A stretch of 36,059 nt of DNA from a bacterium UBP11_UBA4055 (GCA_002382735.1 DFZN01000042.1:1-36059); one strand, 5' to 3'. Counted from the stretch's first letter, positions 1 to 10,500 are shown. Numbers and translations are program-made. Notes: generated by a model not told the origin, from the letters alone.

Positions 1-1696
1 CCTTGAGGGCGTATCTGTATGTCATCACAGTTCTTATTCTGTCAAAGAAAGCACCATTCACTCTGATACTGTCAATCTTAAGTTCACTAAATCCCACATC
101 GACCGGATCGGCTCCTATAAAATCGTGATTGTCTGAATATTTGTAGTCCGCATATTGAAGAACCGGATGGGGGGCATTCTCAACATACGCAGTCTTTTGC
201 TCGGGAAAAGTCATTGCCGAGATCCCGAAATAGTCTCTGAAAAACTCTTCTGAAGAACCGCTTAAACCCTGACCGCTATCTTCAGTTCCGTCGAAAACAT
301 ATGTGAAAGGATCTTTGTACTGATGAACGGGAAGCTGGGTGGGTGTAGTATAAATTTTACCCATAAGTACCGACGGACCCAAAATGAACTGTTTGCCTCC
401 AAGATCCAGGTGGTCTGAAAGAACTTCATCGTAGCCTGTATAAGGAGGTGCTCCGGTAAAATCAACTCCCCTGTAATTGCTTCTGTCGTCGGAAGCTATA
501 ATGATTAGACGGTACTTAACAAGCTCTCTCAGATCCGGGTTGTACACCGCCCTGTAAACGGCTGTGGAATCTACTATAACATCAGGAGTTGCGGGATCGC
601 TGTCATGGTCTCCCCAATAATAATCCCAATAAATGAATTGAGCACCTTTCTCGAACTTTCTGACCCTGTAAAGAGAAAGCGAATCGGACGCTTCACCTTC
701 GGGCAGATATCCCGCATACCTCAATATTTCTTCGTAATGAGCTGAGGTCAAAGCAGGATCCGGATTCCCCATGATCTTCATGTCTGTAGGCGTAATTTCA
801 GGCGGAATGTACATTACAGAGTCAGTATCGTCTATGAAAAGTATTCCTTTGTCGAAAGTTGGCTTATAAGTCAAAAATCCCAGCGAGAACTTTTTGTCGG
901 ATACTTCCATTGCATCGTCCCTTACCTGAACATCGAACCTGTATCGTGCCTCGGGTTTATGATCATATATCTCGTCGTTGACCGTCGTACTTGTGTAAGT
1001 GATCCAATCCGACGCATAAACCGGAACATCACCGTCCCCGGTCACCTCATAAAGTTCCCATTTGTACGAAAGCGAAGGATTAATGTCGGGATCAGCGGCA
1101 GTCCAGCTGAAGTCTATCGGCTGATGTTTAGGATGCGACGACGGCAGAATCAAAGCATCCACATCTGTCGCCGTAAGATAAGATCCGCCGCTCTCGTTCA
1201 CCAGCTCGAGAAGATTCGAACTGAGTTTCGTAAGTTCCGGTGCCGCGTTGTACCTAAGAAAGAACCTCTGAACGACGGGTGTTTTAATTCCGACTTCGTT
1301 TTCTGCATAAAGAAAGAGCTTTGACCAAACTGCTTTGACCGGTATTGTGTCCTGCACCACGGTGTCTTTATAAAATATTTCCTCAGAGTTAAGAGGAGCG
1401 GCGGGAAAATACAGGCTCGCTGAAGTGCCCTGTACCATAGTCCATTTATCCCCTGAAAGACTGTCATGAGCGGTAATAGCAGTCACTGAAGTGTCTGTCG
1501 TAATGCAGTAAAAGAAAAAAAGGTCAGTAGTGTCACCGATCATTCCTCCCCAGTCAACAGTTACGGCCGTATTCGTGAGCACCGTGTCTGCGGAAACGAA
1601 CCCGATCGTTATTTCCTCTTCCGGTGCAGGTCCGTCGTAATCAGTCGTACATGAAATGATCAGAATAAATAATAATAAACTGACTCCCTGTTTCAT
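1..1696 (-). CDS. Partial secreted lipoprotein with Ig/FnIII-like region
   Basis: The frame is open from an ATG at 1696 to the left edge of the window, giving 565 residues with no stop; the C-terminus lies outside. The N-terminus is a lipoprotein signal: K2, a hydrophobic run at 5-14, then I-I-S-C with the lipidated cysteine at C16, followed by T-T-D, which suggests outer-membrane retention. A sandwich-like region (about residues 25-130, then about 170-270, with 'DFSWTAADPD' and 'YRFDVQVRDDA') looks like fibronectin/Ig-type modules. Further on, 'GILFIDDTD', 'YRLIIIASDDRS' and 'GGKQFILGPSVL' resemble the strand-loop elements of a flavodoxin- or GATase-like alpha/beta domain; this is a weak call made by eye. 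The start is supported by GGAGG about 9 nt upstream and by a good promoter. The function is unknown; a surface-exposed lipoprotein is the safest description. Confidence 0.8.
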   Translation of the reverse strand, partial: MKQGVSLLLFILIISCTTDYDGPAPEEEITIGFVSADTVLTNTAVTVDWGGMIGDTTDLFFFYCITTDTSVTAITAHDSLSGDKWTMVQGTSASLYFPAAPLNSEEIFYKDTVVQDTIPVKAVWSKLFLYAENEVGIKTPVVQRFFLRYNAAPELTKLSSNLLELVNESGGSYLTATDVDALILPSSHPKHQPIDFSWTAADPDINPSLSYKWELYEVTGDGDVPVYASDWITYTSTTVNDEIYDHKPEARYRFDVQVRDDAMEVSDKKFSLGFLTYKPTFDKGILFIDDTDSVMYIPPEITPTDMKIMGNPDPALTSAHYEEILRYAGYLPEGEASDSLSLYRVRKFEKGAQFIYWDYYWGDHDSDPATPDVIVDSTAVYRAVYNPDLRELVKYRLIIIASDDRSNYRGVDFTGAPPYTGYDEVLSDHLDLGGKQFILGPSVLMGKIYTTPTQLPVHQYKDPFTYVFDGTEDSGQGLSGSSEEFFRDYFGISAMTFPEQKTAYVENAPHPVLQYADYKYSDNHDFIGADPVDVGFSELKIDSIRVNGAFFDRIRTVMTYRYALK

Positions 1697-1732
1697 AGCA
1701 AACCTCCGCTTTTGGTATATTCACTTAGTAAA

Positions 1733-1761
1733 AATATAACAGCACTGCCGGTTTTGCGCAA
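1733..1761 (-). promoter_or_regulatory. Promoter of the partial lipoprotein gene
   Basis: On the minus strand, TTGCGC (1761-1756), a 17-nt spacer, then TATATT (1738-1733). This gives a leader of about 30 nt before the ATG at 1696. It matches the other promoters in this window (gdhA, tRNA-Leu, M42 operon) in both -10 sequence and spacing. It also separates this gene from murJ, which ends at 1774. Confidence 0.6.
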
Positions 1762-1773
1762 TCTAAATATTAA

Positions 1774-3327
1774 TTATTTTTTCAAAACCCTTCCGATCAG
1801 AAAATATGTTGAGAGGACAACAAGGGTCTTTATTGTGCCTGTAGAGATAGTATTCAGAATTCCGTCAAATATATTTATCTCAGAAAAATAGTGAGATCTT
1901 AGTGCGAATATTAGTATAATACCTGCAGCGGCAGAAACCATTACATCCTTATTAAAAAATCCCTTCTTTCCCGGAATGAGCAGATCCTTCATCTCGATTT
2001 TGATGTACGAATTGAGCCTAACCATATTGTAATAGAAGGCGAGCGAAGTTCCGAGCGCGATTCCGGCGTGTCCGAGAGGGGTAAATACTGCGAGGATGTA
2101 TGACAGCACAATGTTTATGCCTGAGCTGATGACCGAGACTTTGAGCGAGTGGATGTTTTTGCTGACCAGCGAGAGGACGCGCATATAGTATCCGGCGAAG
2201 CTGACAGGGATCAGGCCGAGGGAGTACATGATGAAGGCCTGCGAAGTCATTTTCAGCGAAGCTGCATCAAAGGCACCGCGCTGATATATTACTGATACGA
2301 TCTCGTCCGAGGCTGCAATGCAGATCACCGTCACGGGGATGAGTATTCTATAGTATATGCGGCTGCCTTTCCCGAATATCTCGGTGAATTTTTCGCTGTC
2401 GTTCACGCTTTTGAGCCTGTTCAGCATCGGATTTATTCCGCGTGTTATCGGCAGAGAGATTATGGCGAACGGCAGCTGGAAAAGCCTCTGCGAATAGAAC
2501 AGCGAGGAAGCCGATCCCGTGATGAGCCATGTCGCTATGAGCCTGTCGAAAAATTCAGCGCTCTTGTTAAAAACGGCGTTCAAGGTAATTATCTTCGATT
2601 CCCGCTTTATGACAGAGTAATCGTTCGAGGGGTCTGTGAATGCGGGGCTGTACGATATTTTTGTTTCGTCCCTGAACTTTTTTGAAACAATAAACGGTAT
2701 GTGAACGATGAACTGGAGTAATGCGCCGAGCAGGTATCCCGCAGCGATAGAATAGTCGCCGATGACAGGCTCAAGCCACACGATGCCCGCAATGACGCCG
2801 ACGCTGAGCATTATCGGGGCGAAGCCAAAGATCCAGTTCCGCTCGAAGAAATTTAAGAGGCTGCCGACAAACGCCGCAAGCCCGATGAAGAGCATGAAAG
2901 GCATAAGTATGAAGATCAGCTTAAGCGACAGATCGTAGTCGAAGTCCGCGCCCGCGTTAAATTTTTTGAGCACCAGAAAAATTAGCGGAGTGACCAGATA
3001 CAGCAGCGTCATCACAATAAGGAGCGAGACGAAGAACCAGTTGAAAATTACGGACAGGAACTTCCATGACCCTTTAACATCGCCCTGATCGTACTTCGTC
3101 TTGAACGGAGGCATGAAGGCCCTTTCGACCATGTCTTCGCCGAGTATCTGCCTGAAAAGGTTCGGGAATATCAGGGCGAATGAAAAAGCGTCCGCAGTCC
3201 TCGAAGTGCCGAAGAACCACGCCACGACCATCTCGCGGACAAATCCGAATATCCTCGATATGAAAGTGCCGGTAAATATTTTAAAAATATTGCTTCTGAT
3301 CCCTCGGTTTTGCGATCCCGAATTCAT
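1774..3327 (-). CDS. murJ: Lipid II flippase MurJ (MviN family)
   Basis: 517 residues, the usual length for the MurJ/MviN branch of the MOP superfamily, which moves lipid-linked peptidoglycan precursor across the inner membrane. The N-terminal 'SRIFGFVREMVVAWFFGTS..ADAF..ALIFPNLFRQILGE' region is the family signature, with the conserved arginines of the first helices. About 14 hydrophobic segments follow. A 'YQRGAFDAASLKMTSQAF' stretch in the second half is also characteristic. The ATG at 3327 lies 7 bp beyond the stop of the upstream TSUP permease gene, with GAGG just before it, so it is the last gene of the hisS-led cluster. I see no convincing terminator after the stop. Confidence 0.95.
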   Translation of the reverse strand: MNSGSQNRGIRSNIFKIFTGTFISRIFGFVREMVVAWFFGTSRTADAFSFALIFPNLFRQILGEDMVERAFMPPFKTKYDQGDVKGSWKFLSVIFNWFFVSLLIVMTLLYLVTPLIFLVLKKFNAGADFDYDLSLKLIFILMPFMLFIGLAAFVGSLLNFFERNWIFGFAPIMLSVGVIAGIVWLEPVIGDYSIAAGYLLGALLQFIVHIPFIVSKKFRDETKISYSPAFTDPSNDYSVIKRESKIITLNAVFNKSAEFFDRLIATWLITGSASSLFYSQRLFQLPFAIISLPITRGINPMLNRLKSVNDSEKFTEIFGKGSRIYYRILIPVTVICIAASDEIVSVIYQRGAFDAASLKMTSQAFIMYSLGLIPVSFAGYYMRVLSLVSKNIHSLKVSVISSGINIVLSYILAVFTPLGHAGIALGTSLAFYYNMVRLNSYIKIEMKDLLIPGKKGFFNKDVMVSAAAGIILIFALRSHYFSEINIFDGILNTISTGTIKTLVVLSTYFLIGRVLKK

Positions 3328-3334
3328 TTAAACC

Positions 3335-4135
3335 TCACAGAGCTTTGATAAAGACCTGAAGAGCCACCAGAATATATATAGCTCCCGCGATCTTCTTGAA
3401 CGATTTATATCCGCTTCGAATGTTCATATTGGCACCAAGCTGGGCTGTGAACGATGCTCCCAGGGATATGAGCAGAAAGTCCATAAAGAAAAGGGATACC
3501 GGTATTGAGTCGAAGGCTCCGATAAAATATCTGCCGGCCAAAGAAGACACCGCGTTGAATATCATGACAATAGAAGCCAGACCGACCGCTTTTTTTATGT
3601 TGAAATGAAGTACGACAGCGAGCAGAGGCACAAGTATCGATCCTCCGCCTATGCCTGTCATGGCCGAGACGGTTCCCATAAAAAGTCCTGCCAGAAACAT
3701 CACCGGAACACTGAACCTCGGATGTTTTCTGGGATTGCCGTCCTCATCCTCGTTGTCCAGAAAGAATATCCTGACCGCGAGAAGAGCCAAAACGGCCGAG
3801 AAAAAGAACATCCTTCCCCTGTCGGAAATGACCGCGCATAACCAGCTTCCCGGTATAGGTCCGAGAACTGAACCGAGAGCTATGGGGATTACGGCTTTTT
3901 TATAGTAGTTGTGCGATTTTATGTGTTTTATGGCGGAATTTGACGAAGCGAAGAAGACCACTCCGAGAGATATGGTTGAAGCTGTCAGGAACAAAATGTC
4001 GGGTTCTACCGTGCCGCTCAGAAAATAAACAAGCACGGGAACTGCGATGACCCCGCCTCCGATACCGAGAAATCCGCTAAGGAAACCTGCGGCCAGGCCT
4101 GTTGCGAACAATATCAGAATATCAATAACACCCAT
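3335..4135 (-). CDS. TSUP (TauE/SafE) family membrane permease
   Basis: 266 residues, with the two-fold internal repeat of the sulfite exporter TauE/SafE family. The first half has 'GFLSGFLGIGGGVIAVPVL' (about residues 18-36) and the second has 'GTVSAMTGIGGGSILVPLL' (about 154-172). Roughly eight transmembrane segments are visible. The family moves sulfur-containing or carboxylate anions such as sulfite, sulfoacetate or glycolate; the substrate here cannot be inferred. The ATG at 4135 is 8 bp from the stop of the ketopantoate reductase-like gene, with GGAAAG as the likely ribosome binding site. Nothing in the neighbourhood points to sulfur metabolism. Confidence 0.9.
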   Translation of the reverse strand: MGVIDILILFATGLAAGFLSGFLGIGGGVIAVPVLVYFLSGTVEPDILFLTASTISLGVVFFASSNSAIKHIKSHNYYKKAVIPIALGSVLGPIPGSWLCAVISDRGRMFFFSAVLALLAVRIFFLDNEDEDGNPRKHPRFSVPVMFLAGLFMGTVSAMTGIGGGSILVPLLAVVLHFNIKKAVGLASIVMIFNAVSSLAGRYFIGAFDSIPVSLFFMDFLLISLGASFTAQLGANMNIRSGYKSFKKIAGAIYILVALQVFIKAL

Positions 4136-4143
4136 CAGCTTTC

Positions 4144-5067
4144 CTAGACTGCGTTCTCTTCCTTATCATTTATCCTGTTAATCTCGATGTTTTTAACGAT
4201 CGAGTGAACGAATTTGTTCGCGCTTACATCGATCCCGTTCCTTTCGCCTATGCCTATTAATGCGCCGTTGATGAAATCTATTTCGTTCGGCCGTCTTTTG
4301 AAGTAATCCTGAAGCATTGATGTTCTGTTATCGCTTCTGATGAATTCGTTTATCTCTTTCACGGTTATATCTATTTTATGACCTTCCGATGCGGCGACTT
4401 TTATACCTTCCTGCAGGAGCTGGTCTTTAAGTCCGTTTAGCCTGTCTTCAGCTATGACTTTATTCTTTGCGCGGAAAATGACGGAAAGCGGATTTACGAT
4501 CGAGTTTATGACGAGCTTTTTCCAGATCGCTTTTTCCAAGTCGGATGTGACCTTGTAATCGAGGAAGGTATCTTTGAATATCTCTCCGTAAACCGAATCC
4601 GCGAACGCTTTTTCCGCCTTAAGGCCGCCCGGATAAAGCTCCAGCTGACCGGGCGCGCCGAGCACGGCACCTAAAGTGGCGATCGCCTGGAAAATACTCT
4701 CAGGATCGACCAGTCCGAACAAGACCCTGTTCGCTATGTTCTTTACCCCGTAGCCGTTCTGGATGAGTAAGATCGAAGTAGTATCGGTTATGTACGGTAA
4801 AACTTCCCTGAGGGTCTTTTCAAGATCGGTAATCTTTACGGCTGCGGTCAGTAGAGTATTTTCCAGAAGGAAATCTATTTCCTCACAGGCTCTTGCTCTG
4901 ACGGTCTTGTGAACCGATCCTGTGATCTCACAGCCTTTCAGGTTAAGCGCAAAGACATGTTCTTTCCGACCGATGAGGAGAGTCTCCTCATAATATTTCT
5001 CCGCAAGAGCCGCGCCGATCGCCGTCCCGACCCCGCCCGCTCCCAGTATGACCAGTCTGTTCATCAT
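4144..5067 (-). CDS. panE: Ketopantoate reductase family protein (PanE/ApbA-like)
   Basis: 307 residues, typical length. The N-terminus 'LVILGAGGVGTAIGAAL' is the GxGxxG dinucleotide-binding loop of a Rossmann fold. The C-terminal half has 'AIWKKLVINSIVNPLSVIF', including the lysine and asparagines that bind and reduce ketopantoate in PanE, and 'TSMLQDYFKRRPNEIDFINGAL', the conserved substrate-binding block. If it is a true PanE, it makes pantoate with NADPH in pantothenate/CoA synthesis. The family also contains paralogues acting on other 2-oxoacids, and no other pantothenate gene is nearby, so the exact substrate is inferred. It starts with two consecutive ATG codons; either could be used. 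Confidence 0.82.
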   Translation of the reverse strand: MMNRLVILGAGGVGTAIGAALAEKYYEETLLIGRKEHVFALNLKGCEITGSVHKTVRARACEEIDFLLENTLLTAAVKITDLEKTLREVLPYITDTTSILLIQNGYGVKNIANRVLFGLVDPESIFQAIATLGAVLGAPGQLELYPGGLKAEKAFADSVYGEIFKDTFLDYKVTSDLEKAIWKKLVINSIVNPLSVIFRAKNKVIAEDRLNGLKDQLLQEGIKVAASEGHKIDITVKEINEFIRSDNRTSMLQDYFKRRPNEIDFINGALIGIGERNGIDVSANKFVHSIVKNIEINRINDKEENAV

Positions 5068-5114
5068 AGTTGTTAAATATAAAAAATTATTCCGTTAAAG
5101 AATAGCTAAATTTG

Positions 5115-6164
5115 TCAACGGGCGAATTTCTTCGACAGATCCATCAGAGGTTTTTCGAATATTCTGTAGCTGAGATATCCTGTGTACAAAGTCAGAACGA
5201 AAATCACGGGGATCATTATGATATTGTCGATTATTCCGTCCGACGCAAAATACGACCAGATCCTTGCAATGGCACTTATAGTCAGAACATGCGTAAGATA
5301 TATAGAGTACGAAAAGTTGCCCGTGAACATCAGTGATCTGTGCAGCAGAAAGCCGTTCTTTTCCGCGTATATCATGGAGGATACAACAAGGAAAGCAGGT
5401 ATCCCGAAAATGAAAAGCCTGTACCATGAAGGTATTTCGACCTCGCCTGTAGTAAAGTAATATGAGTAAGACCCTATAAGCGCAATGACCGTGACGGCTA
5501 CGGGTACGAGGACAAGGAATTTCGTATTGAATTTCAGGTCTTTAGAAAAATATACCTTCGCGAGCAGGCATCCGGCTATGAACTCATACGAAAGCGGATG
5601 TGATATCAGTTTGATGAAAGGTATGTTCTGATCACAGCTCTGATTGACTGTTAGTATAGCTATGCTCCACGCGGATATCCAGCAATAAAAATACCTGCCT
5701 TTAAGGATCAGCAGGAAAAAGAAGAACATTACATAAAAATACATTTCATGAATGAGGGTCCATGCCACGATAAGCATAGGCAGGGTTCGTTCGGGAATAA
5801 GAAGAAATGATGAAAGCACATTGACCCTGTTATCCTGATAGCTGTTCACCCATTCTGGGCGGATAATAAAAACCGCTAAGACCGCCGCGGTGAATATCCA
5901 GTAGAGAGGATATATCCTGGAAACACGCCCGTACAGGAACCTGAACGCTCTTGCAGGACCTTCAGGTTTGCTCCTCGTTATAGCTATCATTAAAAATCCG
6001 CTGATTACAAAGAACATATCGACCCCGAAGAACCTGAACGGGTAGATATATGACAAAAACCTTCCCGAGCCGCCGAATTTCATCTCCGCGATAATAAGAT
6101 GGGTAAGTATTACCGAAATGACGGCTATACCTCTTAACGCCTGTATGTTCTGAATTCTTTTCAA
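5115..6164 (-). CDS. Acyltransferase 3 (OafA/YrhL-like) membrane protein
   Basis: 349 residues with about ten hydrophobic segments. The N-terminus 'IQALRGIAVISVILTHL' carries the family's conserved histidine (H22) in the first membrane segment, followed by 'FRFFGVDMFFVISGFLM' with the F-F-V-I-S-G-F motif. Such enzymes O-acetylate or otherwise acylate cell-surface sugars, peptidoglycan, exopolysaccharide or lipids; the acceptor here is unknown. The start is TTG at 6164; no ATG lies upstream of the conserved region and the ribosome binding site is poor, so expression may depend on read-through from hisS, 30 bp upstream. Confidence 0.88.
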   Translation of the reverse strand: MKRIQNIQALRGIAVISVILTHLIIAEMKFGGSGRFLSYIYPFRFFGVDMFFVISGFLMIAITRSKPEGPARAFRFLYGRVSRIYPLYWIFTAAVLAVFIIRPEWVNSYQDNRVNVLSSFLLIPERTLPMLIVAWTLIHEMYFYVMFFFFLLILKGRYFYCWISAWSIAILTVNQSCDQNIPFIKLISHPLSYEFIAGCLLAKVYFSKDLKFNTKFLVLVPVAVTVIALIGSYSYYFTTGEVEIPSWYRLFIFGIPAFLVVSSMIYAEKNGFLLHRSLMFTGNFSYSIYLTHVLTISAIARIWSYFASDGIIDNIIMIPVIFVLTLYTGYLSYRIFEKPLMDLSKKFAR

Positions 6165-6194
6165 ATTTTGTACCGAACGATATATTTGAGTGAA

Positions 6195-7484
6195 TTATCC
6201 TTTATCTGCTTTCAGCTCCTCCACGACAAGCACATCGTTATTCAGAAGCGTCGCGTAGTGGGTAAATCCCTGATCGAGAAGTTTCTTGAGCTGTTTTCCG
6301 AGCTTTTTTTCCTGTCTGAATACGGATACATCTTTTTTAGAAATGGCCCCCGTGCTTTTTTCTTTGTGGGTGACAGCTATCGTTCCGCTCCTGTAGGCGT
6401 CAGAATAATAATAAATCGTTTTCGTATCGTCCCTCTCGGCGTTGAAAAGAACCGCAAGCCTGACAGGTTTTTCTGTCTGATCGTTCCTTTCGAGCATCAG
6501 CTCGATTATCCTCTCAAATCCGATCGAGAATCCGCAGGCCGGAACATCAGTACCCGTACGCTTGCCGATCATTTTGTCGTACCTGCCTCCGCCCCCGACC
6601 GAGCCCGGATAGTCCCTGTATTTGATCTCGTAAATCATGCCTGTATAATATCCCATTCCGCGTACAAGCGTCGGGTCGAACTCTATTTTGAATCTGCCCT
6701 GCGAGGCAATGCTTACCGTTTCAATAACAGCCCTGAGATCATCGCTTATCTTTACATTCTCAAATCTGCCGGCCTGAAAATCAGTGAGATCTGCGGTCAT
6801 CGTATTGATCGCGTCATTTGAAAAGCGCTTGTAACCAAGCTCTATCGCCACACCGTCAGTGCCTATTTTGTCGAGCTTGTCAACTGTGATGAATACGCTC
6901 TCATGGTCACTCCTCTCGAATCCCCATTTTTCAGCCAGATCGTGAAGTATCATCCTGTCGTTTATCTTTATCACAAAATCAGAGAAACCGAGGTTTAAAA
7001 ACGCATGTGACGAAGCTGTAAGCAGATCTATCTCGGCCACATAACTTTCTTCTCCTATAATATCGATATCGCACTGCATGAACTGCCTGTACCTTCCCTT
7101 CTGAGGCCTTTCCGCTCTCCATACATTATCGGTCTGTATCACCTTGAACGGCAGAGGTAATTCATTCTGGTTATTCGCGTATATCCTTGTCAGAGGAACC
7201 GTAAGATCGAACCTGAGGCCTTCTTCGGAGAGGTCTTTCTCTTCTGTGGCTGAAGTCAGGTCAAGTTTCTCTCCCCTTTTGAGCACTTTGTAGATGAGCT
7301 TTTCATTATCGCCCCCGCCGCTTCCGCTTAGAAGTTCAAGATGTTCCAGAGCGGGAGTTTCAATTTTTCTGTATCCGTAAGATGAATATGTGTCGATAAT
7401 GGTCCTTCTGACCTTCTCTCTAAGTTCCGCTTCTTCAGGCAGAAAATCCTTCATGCCTCTTACCGGATTCGTGTTGACCTTCAT
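6195..7484 (-). CDS. hisS: Histidine--tRNA ligase
   Basis: 429 residues, normal length for a class II HisRS. Visible elements are 'PVRGMKDFLPEEAE' at the N-terminus, 'LRFDLTVPLTR' and 'WRAERPQKGRYRQFMQCDIDIIG' (motif 2 region), 'GGGGRYDKMIG' (histidine-binding loop) and 'ACGFSIGFERIIELM' (motif 3). The anticodon-binding C-terminal domain is recognisable at 'KKLGKQLKKLLDQGF.HYATLL', but the part before it is divergent. It is the first gene of a minus-strand cluster that continues into the acyltransferase, PanE-like, TSUP and murJ genes. A TATATT (7524-7519) lies about 35 bp upstream of the ATG, but I found no good -35 box. Confidence 0.96.
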   Translation of the reverse strand: MKVNTNPVRGMKDFLPEEAELREKVRRTIIDTYSSYGYRKIETPALEHLELLSGSGGGDNEKLIYKVLKRGEKLDLTSATEEKDLSEEGLRFDLTVPLTRIYANNQNELPLPFKVIQTDNVWRAERPQKGRYRQFMQCDIDIIGEESYVAEIDLLTASSHAFLNLGFSDFVIKINDRMILHDLAEKWGFERSDHESVFITVDKLDKIGTDGVAIELGYKRFSNDAINTMTADLTDFQAGRFENVKISDDLRAVIETVSIASQGRFKIEFDPTLVRGMGYYTGMIYEIKYRDYPGSVGGGGRYDKMIGKRTGTDVPACGFSIGFERIIELMLERNDQTEKPVRLAVLFNAERDDTKTIYYYSDAYRSGTIAVTHKEKSTGAISKKDVSVFRQEKKLGKQLKKLLDQGFTHYATLLNNDVLVVEELKADKG

Positions 7485-7548
7485 AGCTTATCCGTCCTTT
7501 AATTCGTTCAGTTGTATAAATATAAACTAAATTACGGCGAATATAAAC

Positions 7549-7576
7549 AAAAAAGGCGGAAAATATTATTCCGCCC
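7549..7576 (-). terminator. Rho-independent terminator after the metalloprotease gene
   Basis: Read on the minus strand, GGCGGAA and TTCCGCC form a 7-bp stem around a 7-nt loop, followed by six T and then G. It sits 18 bp past the stop at 7595 and separates the metalloprotease gene from hisS. Confidence 0.8.
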
Positions 7577-7594
7577 TTAAAAGATTCATAGCCG

Positions 7595-10500
7595 TTATTT
7601 CATCAGCAACATTCGCTTTGACAATGTCATACCGTCTGTTTCAATAGTGTAATAGTAAACGCCCGAATTCAGGCTGGACCCGTCGAATTCGACAGAATAT
7701 CTGCCGGCGTTCAATACTCCGTCAGTCAGTTCTGCTACCTTCTGACCGCTGATGTTATAAACGCTAAGCTTAACCATGCCTGCTTTAGCAAGATCGAACT
7801 TGATCTGAGTAACAGGATTGAACGGGTTAGGATAATTTTGATAGAGTGTAGATTTCTCCGGTAAAATAACGCTTTCCAGTCCTGCAGGTTCATCTTTACT
7901 GCTTCCGCTTAATCTTGACAGGAACCCGTCAAGTTCGCGCCTCCCGTTTACCTTCGATTTTCCGTTCTTTAAAATATTAGCAAGCACTATGTCTATGTCG
8001 CATAATATCTGCTCTTCTTCAGTTTCTGCCTCATTCTTCATTTCTTGGGATACATTTATTGCTTCATCGTACCGTTTGCTCTTTAGATTTGAATAGACTA
8101 TCATCTCTTTGAAGAATTTTCTATTTACTGTTTCGTCTTCCGTTGATGCTAACAGGTTATAAGTGTCTATTAAGGCAAATGTTTCTAATCCTTCCATGGT
8201 ATAGCTGTCTGACAATTTTGCGTAAGCGACAGTTGCTTCTTCGTTTTCAGGATATTTCTCAATAATTTTCGCGTAGATTTTAAGAGATTTATCATATTTA
8301 CCTTCCAGTTCTGCTTCAATTGCCTTAATTAGAAGATCATACGATTTCGTATCCTGTTCTGGATAAAAAGTCGTAAGCGGTAATTCGCCGAAAGGTGAAG
8401 AACTGTATGGTTCATAAATGACTCCATAGCCTGCGCTTGTCAGAAAGTAGTCATTGTTCACCATGTTTGATCCCCAATAATTTCCCTGAACATAAAGTAA
8501 TTGAATTCTATCCTCCACTCCTTCAGGTACAAGTTTAAAGGCAAGGAGACAGGGAATTTCAGGTTGTTGATTTATTGGATTTGAAAATACATTGTTCCAT
8601 CCGTGTTTCATAAAAATATCACTGCCTTGCAGTACGCTTATCTGAGCTGACAGGCTTATTTGACCTTCTGCTGCCTGACCGTTATTGCTGATTATGTTAT
8701 TCAGAACAGCATTTTTCTCTGTTGTAATAAGCTGCGGGATAGAATTCAGACCTACAGAATACACTCCGCTGTACCTGTTGTTTTTGATTATATTGTTTGA
8801 AATAAGAGGAGAGCAGGAGACTACCATTATTCCTTTATCAAAATTCTCTATGGTATTTCTCAGTATATATCCGTAGCTTTGTGTCAATGATAACCCGACA
8901 CCGACATCAATACCGGTAAATGTGTTATCCGTTATTTCCATATAATCGCAACCTTCGATCGATACTCCGGCACGGCATCCTTCAAAAGTTGAATTCTGAA
9001 TCACACATTTGGAAGGAGTACCCCTCACTCCCGTTCCAGTGTTAGTGAAAACGGAGTTCCTGATATATATACTGCTACCGTACTCGGCATAGATACCGAT
9101 ACCGTAATTTATCGCTCCGTCCATAACGAACAAAGATCCCCACTTCAGGCTGACTTCAGCCCCTTCGCCAAACTGAAGCACTGCATCAGGATCAATAGTC
9201 AGATTCGCACCTCTCTCTATTATCAATGACGCATTGTCTTCCAGGATCAGAGACGCTCCGGAAGGTATCCTCAGATTCGTACCTTTTTTCAGCACCAGCT
9301 CAGAATTTTCTCTAATTATGAGTAAACTGTTATTGATCAGCTCAAGATCAGAGTTATAGATCGACGAATTGCCGGAAACATTAATATCAAATCTGTTTAA
9401 AGTCTCTTCACCTAACGGACAGAACACAAAACCGTCATTGAAATTAAGTTCAGAATCTTCAAGTTCAATTTCAGCAACATCATTAGGCTGGTATTTCGAA
9501 CCCGACAAAAAAGTAAGTTTAGAATCTTCCAGCCTTAACATAGTATTATTCGCAAGCATCAAAAAAGAATTCTCTTTCATTACCATATCTGTACCCGGAA
9601 CAAGAGTTGCCTTCATTTCCTCAGTACCGTTCCCTAACCATATCTGAATACCGGGATCAACTGAAAAATTATCCCCGAAATAGCAGTAATCATCCAACCC
9701 AACTACGCTTTTTCCGTCATTATTAACAGCAAGATATTCCTCTGTAAGTGGTAATGACCAGTAATTCCTGTAAATCCTGAGATTTGCGTAATCATTTTCA
9801 TAATCAATATTATCAATATAAACTCCGATATGCGTATCCTTCATTTTCCAGGAACAAGAACTTGGTCTGGTTGACGGTGTAAATTTATTTCTGACAGTAT
9901 CATTGAAGAAATCAGTCGGCAGGCTGCATGACCCGTATGTTTCAACTTTTTCATACGCACTGGAACCACCTTGTGGTTGATATTGATTATAGTTAAAATC
10001 ATCTAACCAATCGGGGCACTCGCGACCATTGTAGTACTCTCCATTATAGCTGGTTGATGTTGAATCGGGATTTCTGTATGGATCAATTCCATTACCCCAT
10101 GTTTCAGGATAAGGTGTAGCTATTTCAACATCAATAATTGATGCATCTAACATTGCCGGGTAGCCTTCACCACCATCTTCGTTATTCACATGTGAGATCA
10201 AAATACCATTACATAGTCCTTCATTTCCCAAACTTGAAATTTTATCGTAGCCTTGTCCATTTCTGAATTCTATCAGAAAATGCTGTTTTTCTACCATTGA
10301 TCCAATTGGATAAGCCCAATCATCAGTTTCATTAAGATCAATTTCAATAGGCACTTTAATGGCTCTATAAATATTTGGATCAGCTAATTCATCATCAGTT
10401 AGATTTGCTCTAATAGCTTTAATGCCTGTCTGATAATAATTCTGATTTGTCTGATCTTCGGGAGTAATCAATATTTCATCTTCTGTTATGTAGCCTTGAT

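Noticed and set aside
959..1324. 121-codon plus-strand ORF inside the lipoprotein region
   Set aside because: It is antisense to a long open frame with signal peptide, promoter and ribosome binding site; its translation is Arg/Ile-rich shadow sequence. The same applies to the other antisense ORFs, such as 6168-6821 over hisS and 20211-20594 over sprA.
5113..5118. TTGACA on the minus strand before the PanE-like gene, a perfect -35 hexamer
   Set aside because: At 17 nt downstream the sequence is ACGGAA, and no -10-like hexamer lies at 16-18 nt; it overlaps the stop codon of the acyltransferase gene and is probably chance.
7519..7550. TATATT upstream of hisS as a full promoter
   Set aside because: At 17-18 nt the -35 positions read TTTATA or GTTTAT; the only TTG hexamer (TTGTTT, 7550-7545) is 20 nt away and overlaps the T-run of the terminator, so I did not list it as a feature.
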